The translations under genes were made by a program, and so were the position numbers. A stretch of DNA of 64,000 nucleotides, from NCBI GenBank assembly GCA_965207755.1, contig OZ242297.1, positions 620,001 to 684,000 of the forward strand, given 5' to 3'. Below, piece after piece: positions 1-8,068 of this stretch. The stretch is from Aldehydirespirator sp028819505. GTDB lineage: Bacteria; Actinomycetota; Acidimicrobiia; Acidimicrobiales; Aldehydirespiratoraceae. Every line of letters begins with the position of its first letter. The stretch's first letter is position 1. A model generated the notes under the pieces. It worked only from the letters and a program-made list of their open reading frames with translations. It made no database searches and had not been told where the DNA came from.

Positions 1-607
1 ACAGGCTCTCGGTTAGCGTCACCACTGAGCGTCGGCGCTCCGCAAGGGCGTGCGGCGTCTCGTAGTCGGCATCGTCGGCGCCGTCGTCCTCGGTGCCCAC
101 GTCGAGACCGTCGATCGGCTCATAGCGCGCCTCGTGCTCGAATCCGAGCCGCGCGTAGCGCTGCGGCGGCGTGGTCGCTTGCACCTGCCGCCACAGCTCG
201 AACAGGATCGGCGACGACAGCCAGAGCCGGTCGAGCCACGGGCTGGTGTCCACCGTTTGGCGCACCCATCGGTCACTGTGCTCGACGGCCATCTTCGTGT
301 AGAAGACGGGGTGCCTTTCATCGAGTTCCTCGATCAGGCCGACCACCTGGCCGCCGTGGCCAGCGTCCTCGACACGGAACAACGTGTCGTCGAGACGGTG
401 AAGATGCACACGCCCGGCGAACCTGCTGGCCAGGTCAGGCATCTGTTGGTTGCTGCCCGCGGTCTCCAGCATGTAAGTCTTGACCAGTTTGCGGCCCGCG
501 TCGGGGTGCTCGATGTCCGCCGCGGCGAACACGGGATGGCCCTCCAGGTAGTCGACGAACTCGCTGCGCCTCTCCAGCCGCGGCAGGTATCCGACATCGT
601 CGGTCAT
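1..607 (-). CDS. Hypothetical protein, 3' end outside window
   Basis: Open reading frame that enters from the left edge, so only about the first 202 residues are present. It starts MTDDVGYLPRLERRSEFVD, is free of stops to base 1 and has normal high-GC third positions. No family was recognised. The visible part is soluble, acidic towards the right (an Asp/Glu-rich stretch near residues 170-185) and rich in Trp/Arg pairs. The ATG is set 7 nt behind a TACGCT box (minus strand, 620-615), which fits a leaderless transcript. It sits beside defence-type genes, but that does not establish a role. The coding call is firmer than any function. Confidence 0.6.
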   Translation of the reverse strand, partial: MTDDVGYLPRLERRSEFVDYLEGHPVFAAADIEHPDAGRKLVKTYMLETAGSNQQMPDLASRFAGRVHLHRLDDTLFRVEDAGHGGQVVGLIEELDERHPVFYTKMAVEHSDRWVRQTVDTSPWLDRLWLSSPILFELWRQVQATTPPQRYARLGFEHEARYEPIDGLDVGTEDDGADDADYETPHALAERRRSVVTLTESL

Positions 608-614
608 GGCCGAC

Positions 615-620
615 AGCGTA
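615..620 (-). promoter_or_regulatory. Putative -10 box for leaderless gene at 607
   Basis: TACGCT on the minus strand, 7 nt before the ATG at 607. It matches the TAnnnT consensus seen before several other starts in this window. No convincing -35 was seen. Confidence 0.35.
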
Positions 621-696
621 GGCCGTGCTCCATCCCTCACCCCGCTGAGCCACGGCCGAGGCACCGCTATGGCGGATCAGCCCTCCCAGCCCGGCG

Positions 697-757
697 GTTG
701 TGTCCGGTAGTTGTGCGTTGTGTCGTCCAGTTGTGCGTTGTGTCGTCCAGTTGTGCG
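697..757. repeat. 20-bp tandem repeat, 2.3 copies plus a worn copy
   Basis: The unit TTGTGCGTTGTGTCGTCCAG occurs at 711-730 and 731-750, is followed by a partial copy (TTGTGCG) and is preceded by a diverged one at 697-710. It lies in the 607-1220 stretch, which otherwise holds no gene that can be defended except the doubtful 63-codon frame at 772. Confidence 0.7.
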
Positions 758-771
758 GCTAGCGTGGCGGC

Positions 772-963
772 ATGGGCAGCAGCGACTTCTGGGCGAATCC
801 GTCCACCAGTCCGTTCGTGCCGCACTTCGGTGTCAGTCCGCCGCCGCTGGTGGGGCCCGACAAGCAGCGACGTCGCCGACGGCTCCGCCGTCCCAGCAAG
901 ATGCAACCGCTGGATGCCGCGGGCCCGGGCCCGGTGCGCCCTCGCAGCCGGGCACGCCGGTAG
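772..963 (+). CDS. Possible small Arg-rich protein (doubtful)
   Basis: A 63-codon frame with an ATG 6 nt after a TAGCGT box (760-765), the same spacing as other leaderless starts here. The product begins MGSSDFWANPSTSPFVPHF and has a basic Arg-rich middle (residues 33-45) and Pro-rich ends. No relative was recognised. It could be a small nucleic-acid-binding peptide or a chance frame in high-GC DNA. Antisense frames over the same bases look no better. The rest of 607-1220 shows only the tandem repeat. Confidence 0.25.
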   Translation: MGSSDFWANPSTSPFVPHFGVSPPPLVGPDKQRRRRRLRRPSKMQPLDAAGPGPVRPRSRARR

Positions 964-1219
964 GTGCCGCTCACGCTGACCGCGCCAAACATGACCACCC
1001 GAACCTGCGCCCCACCCCGCGAGTTTGGAATCGTCATCCGCAGCCCTGCTGTCGACGAACGGACGCACTGCGTCCTCCTCCGCATCGTGTGCCTGCTGGC
1101 CACGCACACGGCCGCAACGGATCAGCCGGGCAGGGGCGATACCGGCAACGCGGATCCAGAGCCTTCCGCGTAGCATTCTTGTCGTGCGGTCCCCGACACG
1201 GCGCCGGGCCAGAAGGCGT

Positions 1220-1570
1220 GTGAGGTCCGTGCCTGCGGACGCTGACCTCGACGCCGTGGCCGCTCGCGTCTCCTACCGCGGAAGCCCCGAGCACAAAGAC
1301 ATGATTACTTCGGCGGGAATGCCGCGTCCGCGTGGGGACGCTTCGATCTGCCCGCGCGAGTACAACGACATGGAACTGGCGACCGGTTGGCTACGGTCGG
1401 CCATCCGAGCCGGCTCGACCGGCGAACCGTGGGAGGGCGGCTTCCCGCGCTACGTCTGGCATCGGGAGTGGGACACCGTCTTCGAGGCCAGGCTCGTCAA
1501 CCGCGGCAACGGCTCCTACAAGGGGTATCCCCTGAAGGACCGCGAGCGACCACCCCACTTGGCGGTTTGA
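1220..1570 (+). CDS. Small conserved-looking protein coupled to 1573 gene
   Basis: About 116 residues from GTG 1220 (a second GTG at 1229 is 12 nt after the same AGAAGG at 1211-1216). The well-formed part contains HKDMITSAGMPRPRGDAS and a Trp-rich tail (WEGGFPRYVWHREWD). No known domain was recognised. Its stop is 2 nt from the ATG of the next gene, so the two are almost surely co-transcribed and co-translated. A small partner preceding an IrrE/ImmA-like protein suggests a toxin-antitoxin or regulator pair, but this is inference from layout. Confidence 0.6.
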   Translation: MRSVPADADLDAVAARVSYRGSPEHKDMITSAGMPRPRGDASICPREYNDMELATGWLRSAIRAGSTGEPWEGGFPRYVWHREWDTVFEARLVNRGNGSYKGYPLKDRERPPHLAV

Positions 1571-1572
1571 CG

Positions 1573-2874
1573 ATGGCCGGCATCAGTTTCCAGATCGACT
1601 GGCAGGACGGTGACGGACTGAAGGGCACCGAGTTGGCTGCGACGTTCGCGTCGCTGAGGATCGATGTGCAGGGCGAGACGCTGACCCAGGTCTTCGATTC
1701 GTGGGCGCGGACCGTGCGGGACCATTTGTTCGTACCGCTCTACCCCATCGCCGAATGGCTGGCCTCCAACTGGTGGTTCCTGTTGTTCGAGCACGAGAAC
1801 GTCGTCAAGTGCGACGACCCGGCGTTCGCTTACAGACATTCGCTGGGCACCGCTGCCGACGGCTACGCGGTTCCCGACCTGACCGTAGTCGCGTCCGGCG
1901 CGCGGACACAGCTGAGATGGGCCCCTCAGCCGCAGCCATGGACCCGTGTCAAGTTCTTGAACTCGGGTTCCGCGATCGTGGATCGCGGGCAGTTCAGGCA
2001 GGATTGCGCGGACTTCGTCGACACCGTGATTCGCAGGCTGCTGGCGCACGGCATCGGCTCGACGTTCCTGCAGGACGAGTGGACTGCCATACAGGCAGCG
2101 GACGACGAAGAGGCCAGCTTCTGCGAAATGTCGGCCGGGCTGGGCTGGGACCCCTACGACCTTGACGACGACTCGCGGGATAGGGTCATCTCGCTGTCGG
2201 AGCAGTTGGGGGATCTGAGCGAGGAAGCGGTCCCCGTAATCGATTCTGCCGACCCTTCGAAGGATTGCTCTGCGATTCTGGCCGCCATCCGGGCCGCCAA
2301 GCCGAACGTGCTCCTCACCGACGACTCACTGCCTTCATTCATCCCCCACCAGTCCACCGCGGAACGGCCCTGGGAGGGTGGCTATCGACTCGCCCGGGAG
2401 GCGAGAAGCGAGTTCGGCCTCGACGGCCTACCCATTCCCGACACCGAGTCGCTGGCGTCCGCACTCAACCAGAGTTTGGCAACGCTGAGGCGCGCGACGG
2501 AGCCGGTCGCAGCCCTGGACGGCCTGCAACTGGTCGACGGCGTGGTGACGCGGGGCGCCTCCGGGGGAATGTCGCTCGGCCTGAAGGCAAGGGGCGAGAC
2601 CGGCATGCGGTTCTTGTTGTGCCGCGCGCTCTGCGAAGCGATCTCTTCGCACCAGGACTCGCTCGTGACCAGGGGCACGACCCAACGACAACAGCGCAAC
2701 CGGGCATTCGCGGCCGAGTTCCTGGCGCCCGCCCGGAGCCTGAGGGAGCGCATCACGCATCCGATCGTGGACGCGGAGCAAGTCGACGACCTAGCCGAGG
2801 AGTTCGGCGTGTCCACCCAGGTCATCCTCAACCAGATCGAGAACCACCGGATCGCCCAGTTCTCCGCCATTTGA
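1573..2874 (+). CDS. IrrE/ImmA-like protein without visible HExxH
   Basis: 433 residues. The C-terminal part (about 375-433) reads like the end of the ImmA/IrrE (DUF955) family: RNRAFAAEFLAPA, then an Arg-rich helix and VDDLAEEFGVSTQVILNQI, which is a helix-turn-helix-like ending. Members normally carry a zinc HExxH motif just before this. Here the matching stretch (FLLCRALCEAISSHQDS) has no HExxH, so metallopeptidase activity is doubtful. The first 300 residues match nothing I recognise. The start ATG 1573 was chosen because the upstream small gene stops at 1570. A regulatory or antitoxin-like role in a defence island is possible. Confidence 0.6.
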   Translation: MAGISFQIDWQDGDGLKGTELAATFASLRIDVQGETLTQVFDSWARTVRDHLFVPLYPIAEWLASNWWFLLFEHENVVKCDDPAFAYRHSLGTAADGYAVPDLTVVASGARTQLRWAPQPQPWTRVKFLNSGSAIVDRGQFRQDCADFVDTVIRRLLAHGIGSTFLQDEWTAIQAADDEEASFCEMSAGLGWDPYDLDDDSRDRVISLSEQLGDLSEEAVPVIDSADPSKDCSAILAAIRAAKPNVLLTDDSLPSFIPHQSTAERPWEGGYRLAREARSEFGLDGLPIPDTESLASALNQSLATLRRATEPVAALDGLQLVDGVVTRGASGGMSLGLKARGETGMRFLLCRALCEAISSHQDSLVTRGTTQRQQRNRAFAAEFLAPARSLRERITHPIVDAEQVDDLAEEFGVSTQVILNQIENHRIAQFSAI

Positions 2875-2998
2875 GAGCGAGCGCATAGCCGCTGTGAACG
2901 AGATACGGCTGCCGCCCAACGTGGGAACCGTAGCTGGCACCCCCCATACACGCCAGCATGAAGACGCCGCCCCATCCGCCGCCGAGTGATCCCCCCGT

Positions 2999-3442
2999 CT
3001 AACGCCCGGCGGCCTCCGCAGCCTCCTCTATCCAGGCACCCATGTTCTTGTATCCGTCGTCCTTGTACCACAGATAGAACGAGTAGCCTTTCGGAATCTT
3101 GCCGCACCGCTCCGTAGTGTTGCCGTTCAAGTCCTTTATCTTGCTAATATCGATCCCTAGTAGTCCATTGCCCCGTTCTTCGCTCTGTTCGATTTCATAC
3201 TTGACATACTTGCTAGAGCAAGTGCGAGATCCCACCAAGACAACCGTGACAGATGTATTGCGAAGCTGATCTCTGATCCACCTCTTGATCGCTGGTTCTC
3301 CACCCTTCTTGATTTCTTCGAAGTCTGCTGCATCAATGAAGCCGGCAGCATCCTTTCCCTGCGTTACCCAGCTATTCCGAACTACGTTAGCGCGAGATGC
3401 ATCGTGGTCGTACTCGAAGCTGAAGAAGACTCTACGGGCCAT
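2999..3442 (-). CDS. TIR-like (ThsB/DUF1863-type) protein
   Basis: 147 residues beginning MARRVFFSFEYDHDASRAN. This is the MTH538/DUF1863 branch of TIR domains used by ThsB of Thoeris, where TIR proteins sense infection and make a nucleotide signal from NAD+. Visible hallmarks are the first beta strand (RRVFFSF), FIDAADFEEIKK, the strand TVVLVGSRT and SSKYVKYEIEQS, whose Glu sits where the TIR catalytic Glu is expected. A strong AGGAGGT precedes the ATG by about 8 nt. The gene lies 19 nt behind a small membrane protein and closes an operon with a DrmD-like helicase and a methylase. No ThsA (SIR2/SLOG) partner is present. Confidence 0.8.
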   Translation of the reverse strand: MARRVFFSFEYDHDASRANVVRNSWVTQGKDAAGFIDAADFEEIKKGGEPAIKRWIRDQLRNTSVTVVLVGSRTCSSKYVKYEIEQSEERGNGLLGIDISKIKDLNGNTTERCGKIPKGYSFYLWYKDDGYKNMGAWIEEAAEAAGR

Positions 3443-3461
3443 TCTGAATTACCTCCTCAGG

Positions 3462-3857
3462 TCAGATTAGGGTTGAAGCCAGGACGACAGCTACAAGGAC
3501 CGCCAAGTAGAAGGAAAAGAGTGTTCTTGAGAAGAAGGAACTGTGCCACGTAAGCCTCCGGCCGGTGAAGGTGTCGGTCTGCATTGAGAAGTCGATCTCG
3601 TGTGGGTCCAGCACCCTCACATGGTCGTAGAGGGCCCGGTACAGGCGCTCCTGGCGCAGGAAGTAGGCATCGAGGCCCCAGAACACCAGAGCGGGCACGA
3701 GCCCGATCAGCGCGGCCTCGCCACTGCCCTCCCGTGCTGTGAGCACCAAGATCGCAGAGACCAGCACGACGCTCCACCCCTTCAGCCGGAACGAGTTGGA
3801 GGCCATGCGGTCGATCACGCCTTGGATCAGCACAAGGTGCTTCAACTTGGCTTCCAT
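3462..3857 (-). CDS. Three-helix membrane protein, partner of TIR gene
   Basis: 131 residues starting MEAKLKHLVLIQGVIDRMA. Hydrophobic segments lie near residues 25-41, 50-67 and 112-130, so it should sit in the inner membrane. The middle motif (YFLRQERLYRALYDHVR) and DPHEIDFSM are the best-conserved-looking parts. Small membrane proteins of this shape are often found directly beside DUF1863 TIR genes, which suggests a membrane effector answering a TIR-made signal; this is inference. The start at 3857 is chosen for its AGGAGGG 6 nt upstream; in-frame ATG 3893, overlapping the methylase stop, is the alternative. Confidence 0.7.
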   Translation of the reverse strand: MEAKLKHLVLIQGVIDRMASNSFRLKGWSVVLVSAILVLTAREGSGEAALIGLVPALVFWGLDAYFLRQERLYRALYDHVRVLDPHEIDFSMQTDTFTGRRLTWHSSFFSRTLFSFYLAVLVAVVLASTLI

Positions 3858-3892
3858 GGCGTCGCCCTCCTGATGGTTTTCGGCTTGCGTCA

Positions 3893-6800
3893 TCACTGGC
3901 TACCAGAAACCGCGTCCGCCTCGAAGAGGGTGGCGGTCCCTGTACCCGGCATTGACCGGCGTGCCTGCCCTCGGCGGCCTCGCTTGCCCTTCTTGGTGCC
4001 CGTCAGGCCGGCTCGGGCCTCCTCGGCGGCGCGTTGGCCATTGAGTTCCAGCAGTCGGGCGAGCACTTCGTCGCGGACATCATCGGGCCAGCGGTAGCGG
4101 TACGGCTTCCTCTTGGTGCCCCAGGTCGCCTCTTCGATCTCGTAGTTGAGCAGGAACTCGCAGTCAGTCGGGATGTCGGACCAGCCGTAGGCGTCGAGCA
4201 CGGCACGATCCATGGCGGCGTGCAGGCGGCGAAGCTCGGCTATGTCGGCGTCGTCTTCGTACGGATCGTGGAAGTGGTTGTAGGTCTTGGTCATGCCCTC
4301 GTCGTTCCGGATCATGAGCTCTGCACGGAACTCGTAGTACTCCCTGCCCGCAGTCTCCAAGTGTTCATTAGTCTCCCAAGACACAGCGAAGGGGAATGTC
4401 TCGAAGCAGTCCGAAGGTGTATAGCGAAGATCATCCTTCATTGAGGAACCAAGGAAGAGAGCCCAAGTCTCGTGAGGTCTCGACTGTAACGCGCAAAAGA
4501 CTGCATACGTATCAAACGGATAGACATTCAATGTATGAGCAAAGACAACACTGGCTGATATAAAGGCAAACTGGACGCGCTGACTGACCTGTGAGTTAAC
4601 CAATACTCGGTCAAGATCTTTAGTAGCACATCGTAGTCGGGGCCGATCGTTGGCAAACAGCCACCACCGCTCTCTGTGGCTACGATCGACCGCTGACTCA
4701 CCTAGAGCGTCCCTGAAGGGCTTCACATTCTGTTCGACGATCTCTAGCAGATCGGGCCAGTCAGCTGCAACCTTAAACGGGTAGTCAAGGGGGACAATAC
4801 GTTGACGCCGCAATTCGACCTGTCTGTCGTAACTAGCTGTCTCCCAGACATCCTCTAGACACTCACGTCGCAATGGGTAGTCTCGAAAGTTGATAACATA
4901 ACGATGATGCGCATGAGTTGGGTGGCTGTTTACCTCTTCACCTCCGATATATGGCGAGACAGCCTCCAGATTGTAGGGTTCCTCAGCGAGCAAGCGATTC
5001 AACTCTGACAACGGCGTAGTCACTTGACTACTGCCAGCATCATCAAATGTGAATCCCATGCCGCGAAGGAAGCTACCAATGAAACTCTTGTCAGCATTGT
5101 TTCTCAATCGTTCCGGGTCATGATTGCTTCCCCTGTGGAACAGGAATGCCGTTATCTTCTCAGTTGGTCTACGGTCGAGATATTTGGTCTTGGCGTACTC
5201 GCCTTTGCAAATATGGACAACGCTTACGACTACAGCTGCAAGGCCGGGCCACTTCATACGGCGGAGAGCACAATAGATCTGACCGCCATTGGTGCATATC
5301 CAGCGCAAGCCGCTCGCTCGGGTGTCGCCCTGAGCGATGGTGTTGGTAGCAATAAGGCCGACCGTACCGTTCTCTCGGACTAACTCGAATGAACGTCGAA
5401 AGAAGTGGGCGACCAGGTCGGCGTTATTGTTGGACCCCCTATGAAGACTGGAGAGCCAATCCCTCATTCGCGTGCCTAGCACCGTGCTGATTCGTTTCCC
5501 ACCCAGGAAGGGTGGATTGCCGACCATGGAATCGAAGCCGGGGTTCTCGCGGTCGAAGACTTCGGGGAACTCGATATGCCAGTGGAACGGAGCAAGTGGT
5601 GGATCGGCGTTGCGCAGATCGTCGAGGCGTAGGCGGTGTGTTTCTGAGTCGCCTGCGATGACCTGGGCGGCGAACTCCTTGCGACGGGATTCGCGATCCC
5701 TGGACTTGGGCTCTTGGAAGAACGCGGCCAAGACGAGGTCGCCGAGCAGACAGACGGCCGCAGTCTCCGACTGGACCTGATCCCAGAGTTCCCGCAGTTC
5801 TCCGTCGGACACGGAGTCATCGGCCTCGCGGATGAGCTGGCGCAACTCGGCCGACTTGTCTAGGTGGGCTCGTCCTTTCAGGGCTTCGAAGCCCTCCTCG
5901 AAGTGTGGGGCGTCACCCTTCCAGTGGAAGGCCTGGATCTGTGGGATGGACAGGCCCGCCAGCGAGTCGCCGTGGCGCAGGGCGTGGTCGAGGAATGTCA
6001 GCGGGTGCTCCTTGGCGAGGGTGGTTAGCCACAGCGACAGCTTGGCTAGATCCACCGCTTTGGGGTTGCGATCAACCCCGTACAGGCAGCGCTGAGCGAC
6101 CTGACGGCGAGCGAAGATCACCTCGTCCTCGTCGGAGGGGATTCCCGGCGCTTCGCCGTGGGCCCGCCAAGACTCGATTAGGGCGTCTGCGAGCTGGCGG
6201 CACGCCTCCACGAGGAACGCGCCCGAGCCCATGGCCGGATCGCACACCTTGAGGTCGAGGATCTGCTCGGGGCGCAGCGGGCCGTCGGCTTCCTGCTGCA
6301 GGCGGTCGAAGATGGGCTCCAGCGCGATCCGCACGATCGGCTCGGTGAGCTCCCGCGGGGTGTAGTGCGAGCCTGAGCGGCGACGCTCCTCGCTGGGCTG
6401 CAGCACCATGGAACCCGCTGGCACAAGATCAGGTGTGGCGTTCTTGTCGATGACAGAATCTAAGGCGGCGTGCAGCGCATCGATCGTGCCGCCGGCCTGG
6501 AGGTCGACCTGCTGGACGGCCTTGCTGACGTTAGTCGTGAGCTTGCGGTCAGTGCGGTCCCGGAGCCACTTCGCCCGTTTGGTCGGGGCCTCGGCCAGAA
6601 GTTCCTCGATGTTGATCGTGGCTGGGGCGCCGTGCCTTTTGGCGGCCTTGATGGCGATGCTCTGCCCGGCGGCGGTCTCGAGCCGGAAGCCCATCATGGT
6701 CTCGTAGACCGAGCCGATGTGCTCCACATCCAGCGCCCGATAGGAGATCCGTTCAGCATCGAGCACGATCAGCTTCTCGAGCACACGGTGAATGGTGCCG

Positions 6801-8068
6801 TCGGACACCAGGGGCGGATCGATGCGCTCCGCCACCTGACGCACATCTCCTCGCAGCCCGCCTCGGCCCTCCAGGAACGGGTAGCGGTCGGGGTGGAACA
6901 GGTCGCCGTGCCGGGCCGAGAGACTCATGTCCGGGCCTCGGGCGCCGTCGTGGACCATGCGCCACAGCGCGAGCAACTGCGCGTAGGCACCGTAGCGCTG
7001 ATCCATGGTGTCGGGATGCACAGCGGCGTCCTCGCGCAGCCTCTCGTAGAGGCCCGACACCGAGTAGGCGCCGAGGAACACCTCGCTCTGGGGGAGCATG
7101 TCACGCTCCTCGGCGTAGAGCAGGAACACGAGGCGCAGCACCACGGTGAGCAGGCCCCGGTAGATCTCGTCGGGCTCGTCGACGAGCTGGTGGCCTAGAA
7201 GCTCGCCCCGCGAGGCGTCGTGGGCGGCCTGGAAGCCGCGCAGCAACTCGTAGAGGGCGTGCAGCACCTGCTCCGCGAGGCGTTCGCTGACCTCGTTCTG
7301 GAACTTGCGACTGTCGCTCAGCAGCGCGGCGAGGCGCTTGTCGGCGGGCATCGCTAGCAGCCGGGTCTCGCCGAGCAGCTCGCGCATGGCCGCGCAGATC
7401 GGCCGGCCCGCGGTCTGGAGCATGTCCGCGACCCGGAAGTCGAGCCAGCCCGAGTTCTCGCCCGGCGGAGCGGACACGAGCCGCAGGGCGGTTCTGTTGA
7501 AGATCAGCCCGGCCGGGGCGCGGGTGTGGCGCAGCAGGCGCTCCATGCGGCCGTGGGCTGACATCTCCAAGCCGCCGACGGTCGCGCCGTCGAAGCTCTC
7601 GCCGGTGTCGATGACGCTCACGAGCAGCTGCCACGGCGACGGCTCGTCCTTGTCGCCTTCTGCCTCGGTCGCTTCGAGCACCGGCTCCGGCGGCGGGCTC
7701 CTCAGCGGCTCGGCGCGGACCGCGAAGTCAGGCCGGAAGGTGCCCCCGCCCTCCGGCAGCTGCACCGCCAGTTGGTCCGGGGTCGGAGCGTCCGATGTGC
7801 CTGCGTATCCCTTCGGAGAGAAGCTCCAGCCCAGAACCGACTCGGCGAAGGCACGGAAGTCCACAAGACGCGGCCCGGATGCCGCCGGACCGTGATCGAC
7901 ACCGTCGTCTTGAACGCACTCGCGCAGCAGGCGCTGTCCCTCGGCGTCTCGACGGTTCAGGATCACGCCGGCTCGCACCAGCGCAGGCGCCGACACCACC
8001 AAGCCGGTAGGGCGAACGAAGCCGACCCACTCCAAGTGCGCGGCTACCTGGGGGTCGAGCTTGGCCAT
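3893..8068 (-). CDS. drmMI: DrmMI-like Eco57I-type adenine DNA methylase
   Basis: 1391 residues. It carries an N6-adenine methyltransferase core: the SAM-binding motif VCDPAMGSGAFLVEA near residue 614 and the catalytic NPPF (MVGNPPFLGG) near 851, preceded by a long helical N-terminal region and followed by a target-recognition region. Length and order fit Eco57I-type methylases and the class 1 DISARM methylase DrmMI, which marks host DNA. The start ATG 8068 overlaps the helicase stop by 1 nt (TGATG), so translation is coupled. The stretch 4390-5460 (residues about 870-1226) is visibly AT-richer than both flanks, as if the recognition domain had been swapped in. The DISARM label is by resemblance. 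Confidence 0.75.
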   Translation of the reverse strand: MAKLDPQVAAHLEWVGFVRPTGLVVSAPALVRAGVILNRRDAEGQRLLRECVQDDGVDHGPAASGPRLVDFRAFAESVLGWSFSPKGYAGTSDAPTPDQLAVQLPEGGGTFRPDFAVRAEPLRSPPPEPVLEATEAEGDKDEPSPWQLLVSVIDTGESFDGATVGGLEMSAHGRMERLLRHTRAPAGLIFNRTALRLVSAPPGENSGWLDFRVADMLQTAGRPICAAMRELLGETRLLAMPADKRLAALLSDSRKFQNEVSERLAEQVLHALYELLRGFQAAHDASRGELLGHQLVDEPDEIYRGLLTVVLRLVFLLYAEERDMLPQSEVFLGAYSVSGLYERLREDAAVHPDTMDQRYGAYAQLLALWRMVHDGARGPDMSLSARHGDLFHPDRYPFLEGRGGLRGDVRQVAERIDPPLVSDGTIHRVLEKLIVLDAERISYRALDVEHIGSVYETMMGFRLETAAGQSIAIKAAKRHGAPATINIEELLAEAPTKRAKWLRDRTDRKLTTNVSKAVQQVDLQAGGTIDALHAALDSVIDKNATPDLVPAGSMVLQPSEERRRSGSHYTPRELTEPIVRIALEPIFDRLQQEADGPLRPEQILDLKVCDPAMGSGAFLVEACRQLADALIESWRAHGEAPGIPSDEDEVIFARRQVAQRCLYGVDRNPKAVDLAKLSLWLTTLAKEHPLTFLDHALRHGDSLAGLSIPQIQAFHWKGDAPHFEEGFEALKGRAHLDKSAELRQLIREADDSVSDGELRELWDQVQSETAAVCLLGDLVLAAFFQEPKSRDRESRRKEFAAQVIAGDSETHRLRLDDLRNADPPLAPFHWHIEFPEVFDRENPGFDSMVGNPPFLGGKRISTVLGTRMRDWLSSLHRGSNNNADLVAHFFRRSFELVRENGTVGLIATNTIAQGDTRASGLRWICTNGGQIYCALRRMKWPGLAAVVVSVVHICKGEYAKTKYLDRRPTEKITAFLFHRGSNHDPERLRNNADKSFIGSFLRGMGFTFDDAGSSQVTTPLSELNRLLAEEPYNLEAVSPYIGGEEVNSHPTHAHHRYVINFRDYPLRRECLEDVWETASYDRQVELRRQRIVPLDYPFKVAADWPDLLEIVEQNVKPFRDALGESAVDRSHRERWWLFANDRPRLRCATKDLDRVLVNSQVSQRVQFAFISASVVFAHTLNVYPFDTYAVFCALQSRPHETWALFLGSSMKDDLRYTPSDCFETFPFAVSWETNEHLETAGREYYEFRAELMIRNDEGMTKTYNHFHDPYEDDADIAELRRLHAAMDRAVLDAYGWSDIPTDCEFLLNYEIEEATWGTKRKPYRYRWPDDVRDEVLARLLELNGQRAAEEARAGLTGTKKGKRGRRGQARRSMPGTGTATLFEADAVSGSQ

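Noticed and set aside
667..1176. 169-codon minus-strand frame and other frames in the 607-1220 gap
   Set aside because: No start signal, no coding bias better than other frames, and it runs through the 20-bp tandem repeat.
2999..3857. Calling the TIR and membrane genes a complete Thoeris system
   Set aside because: No ThsA (SIR2 or SLOG domain) is present; only the TIR part matches.
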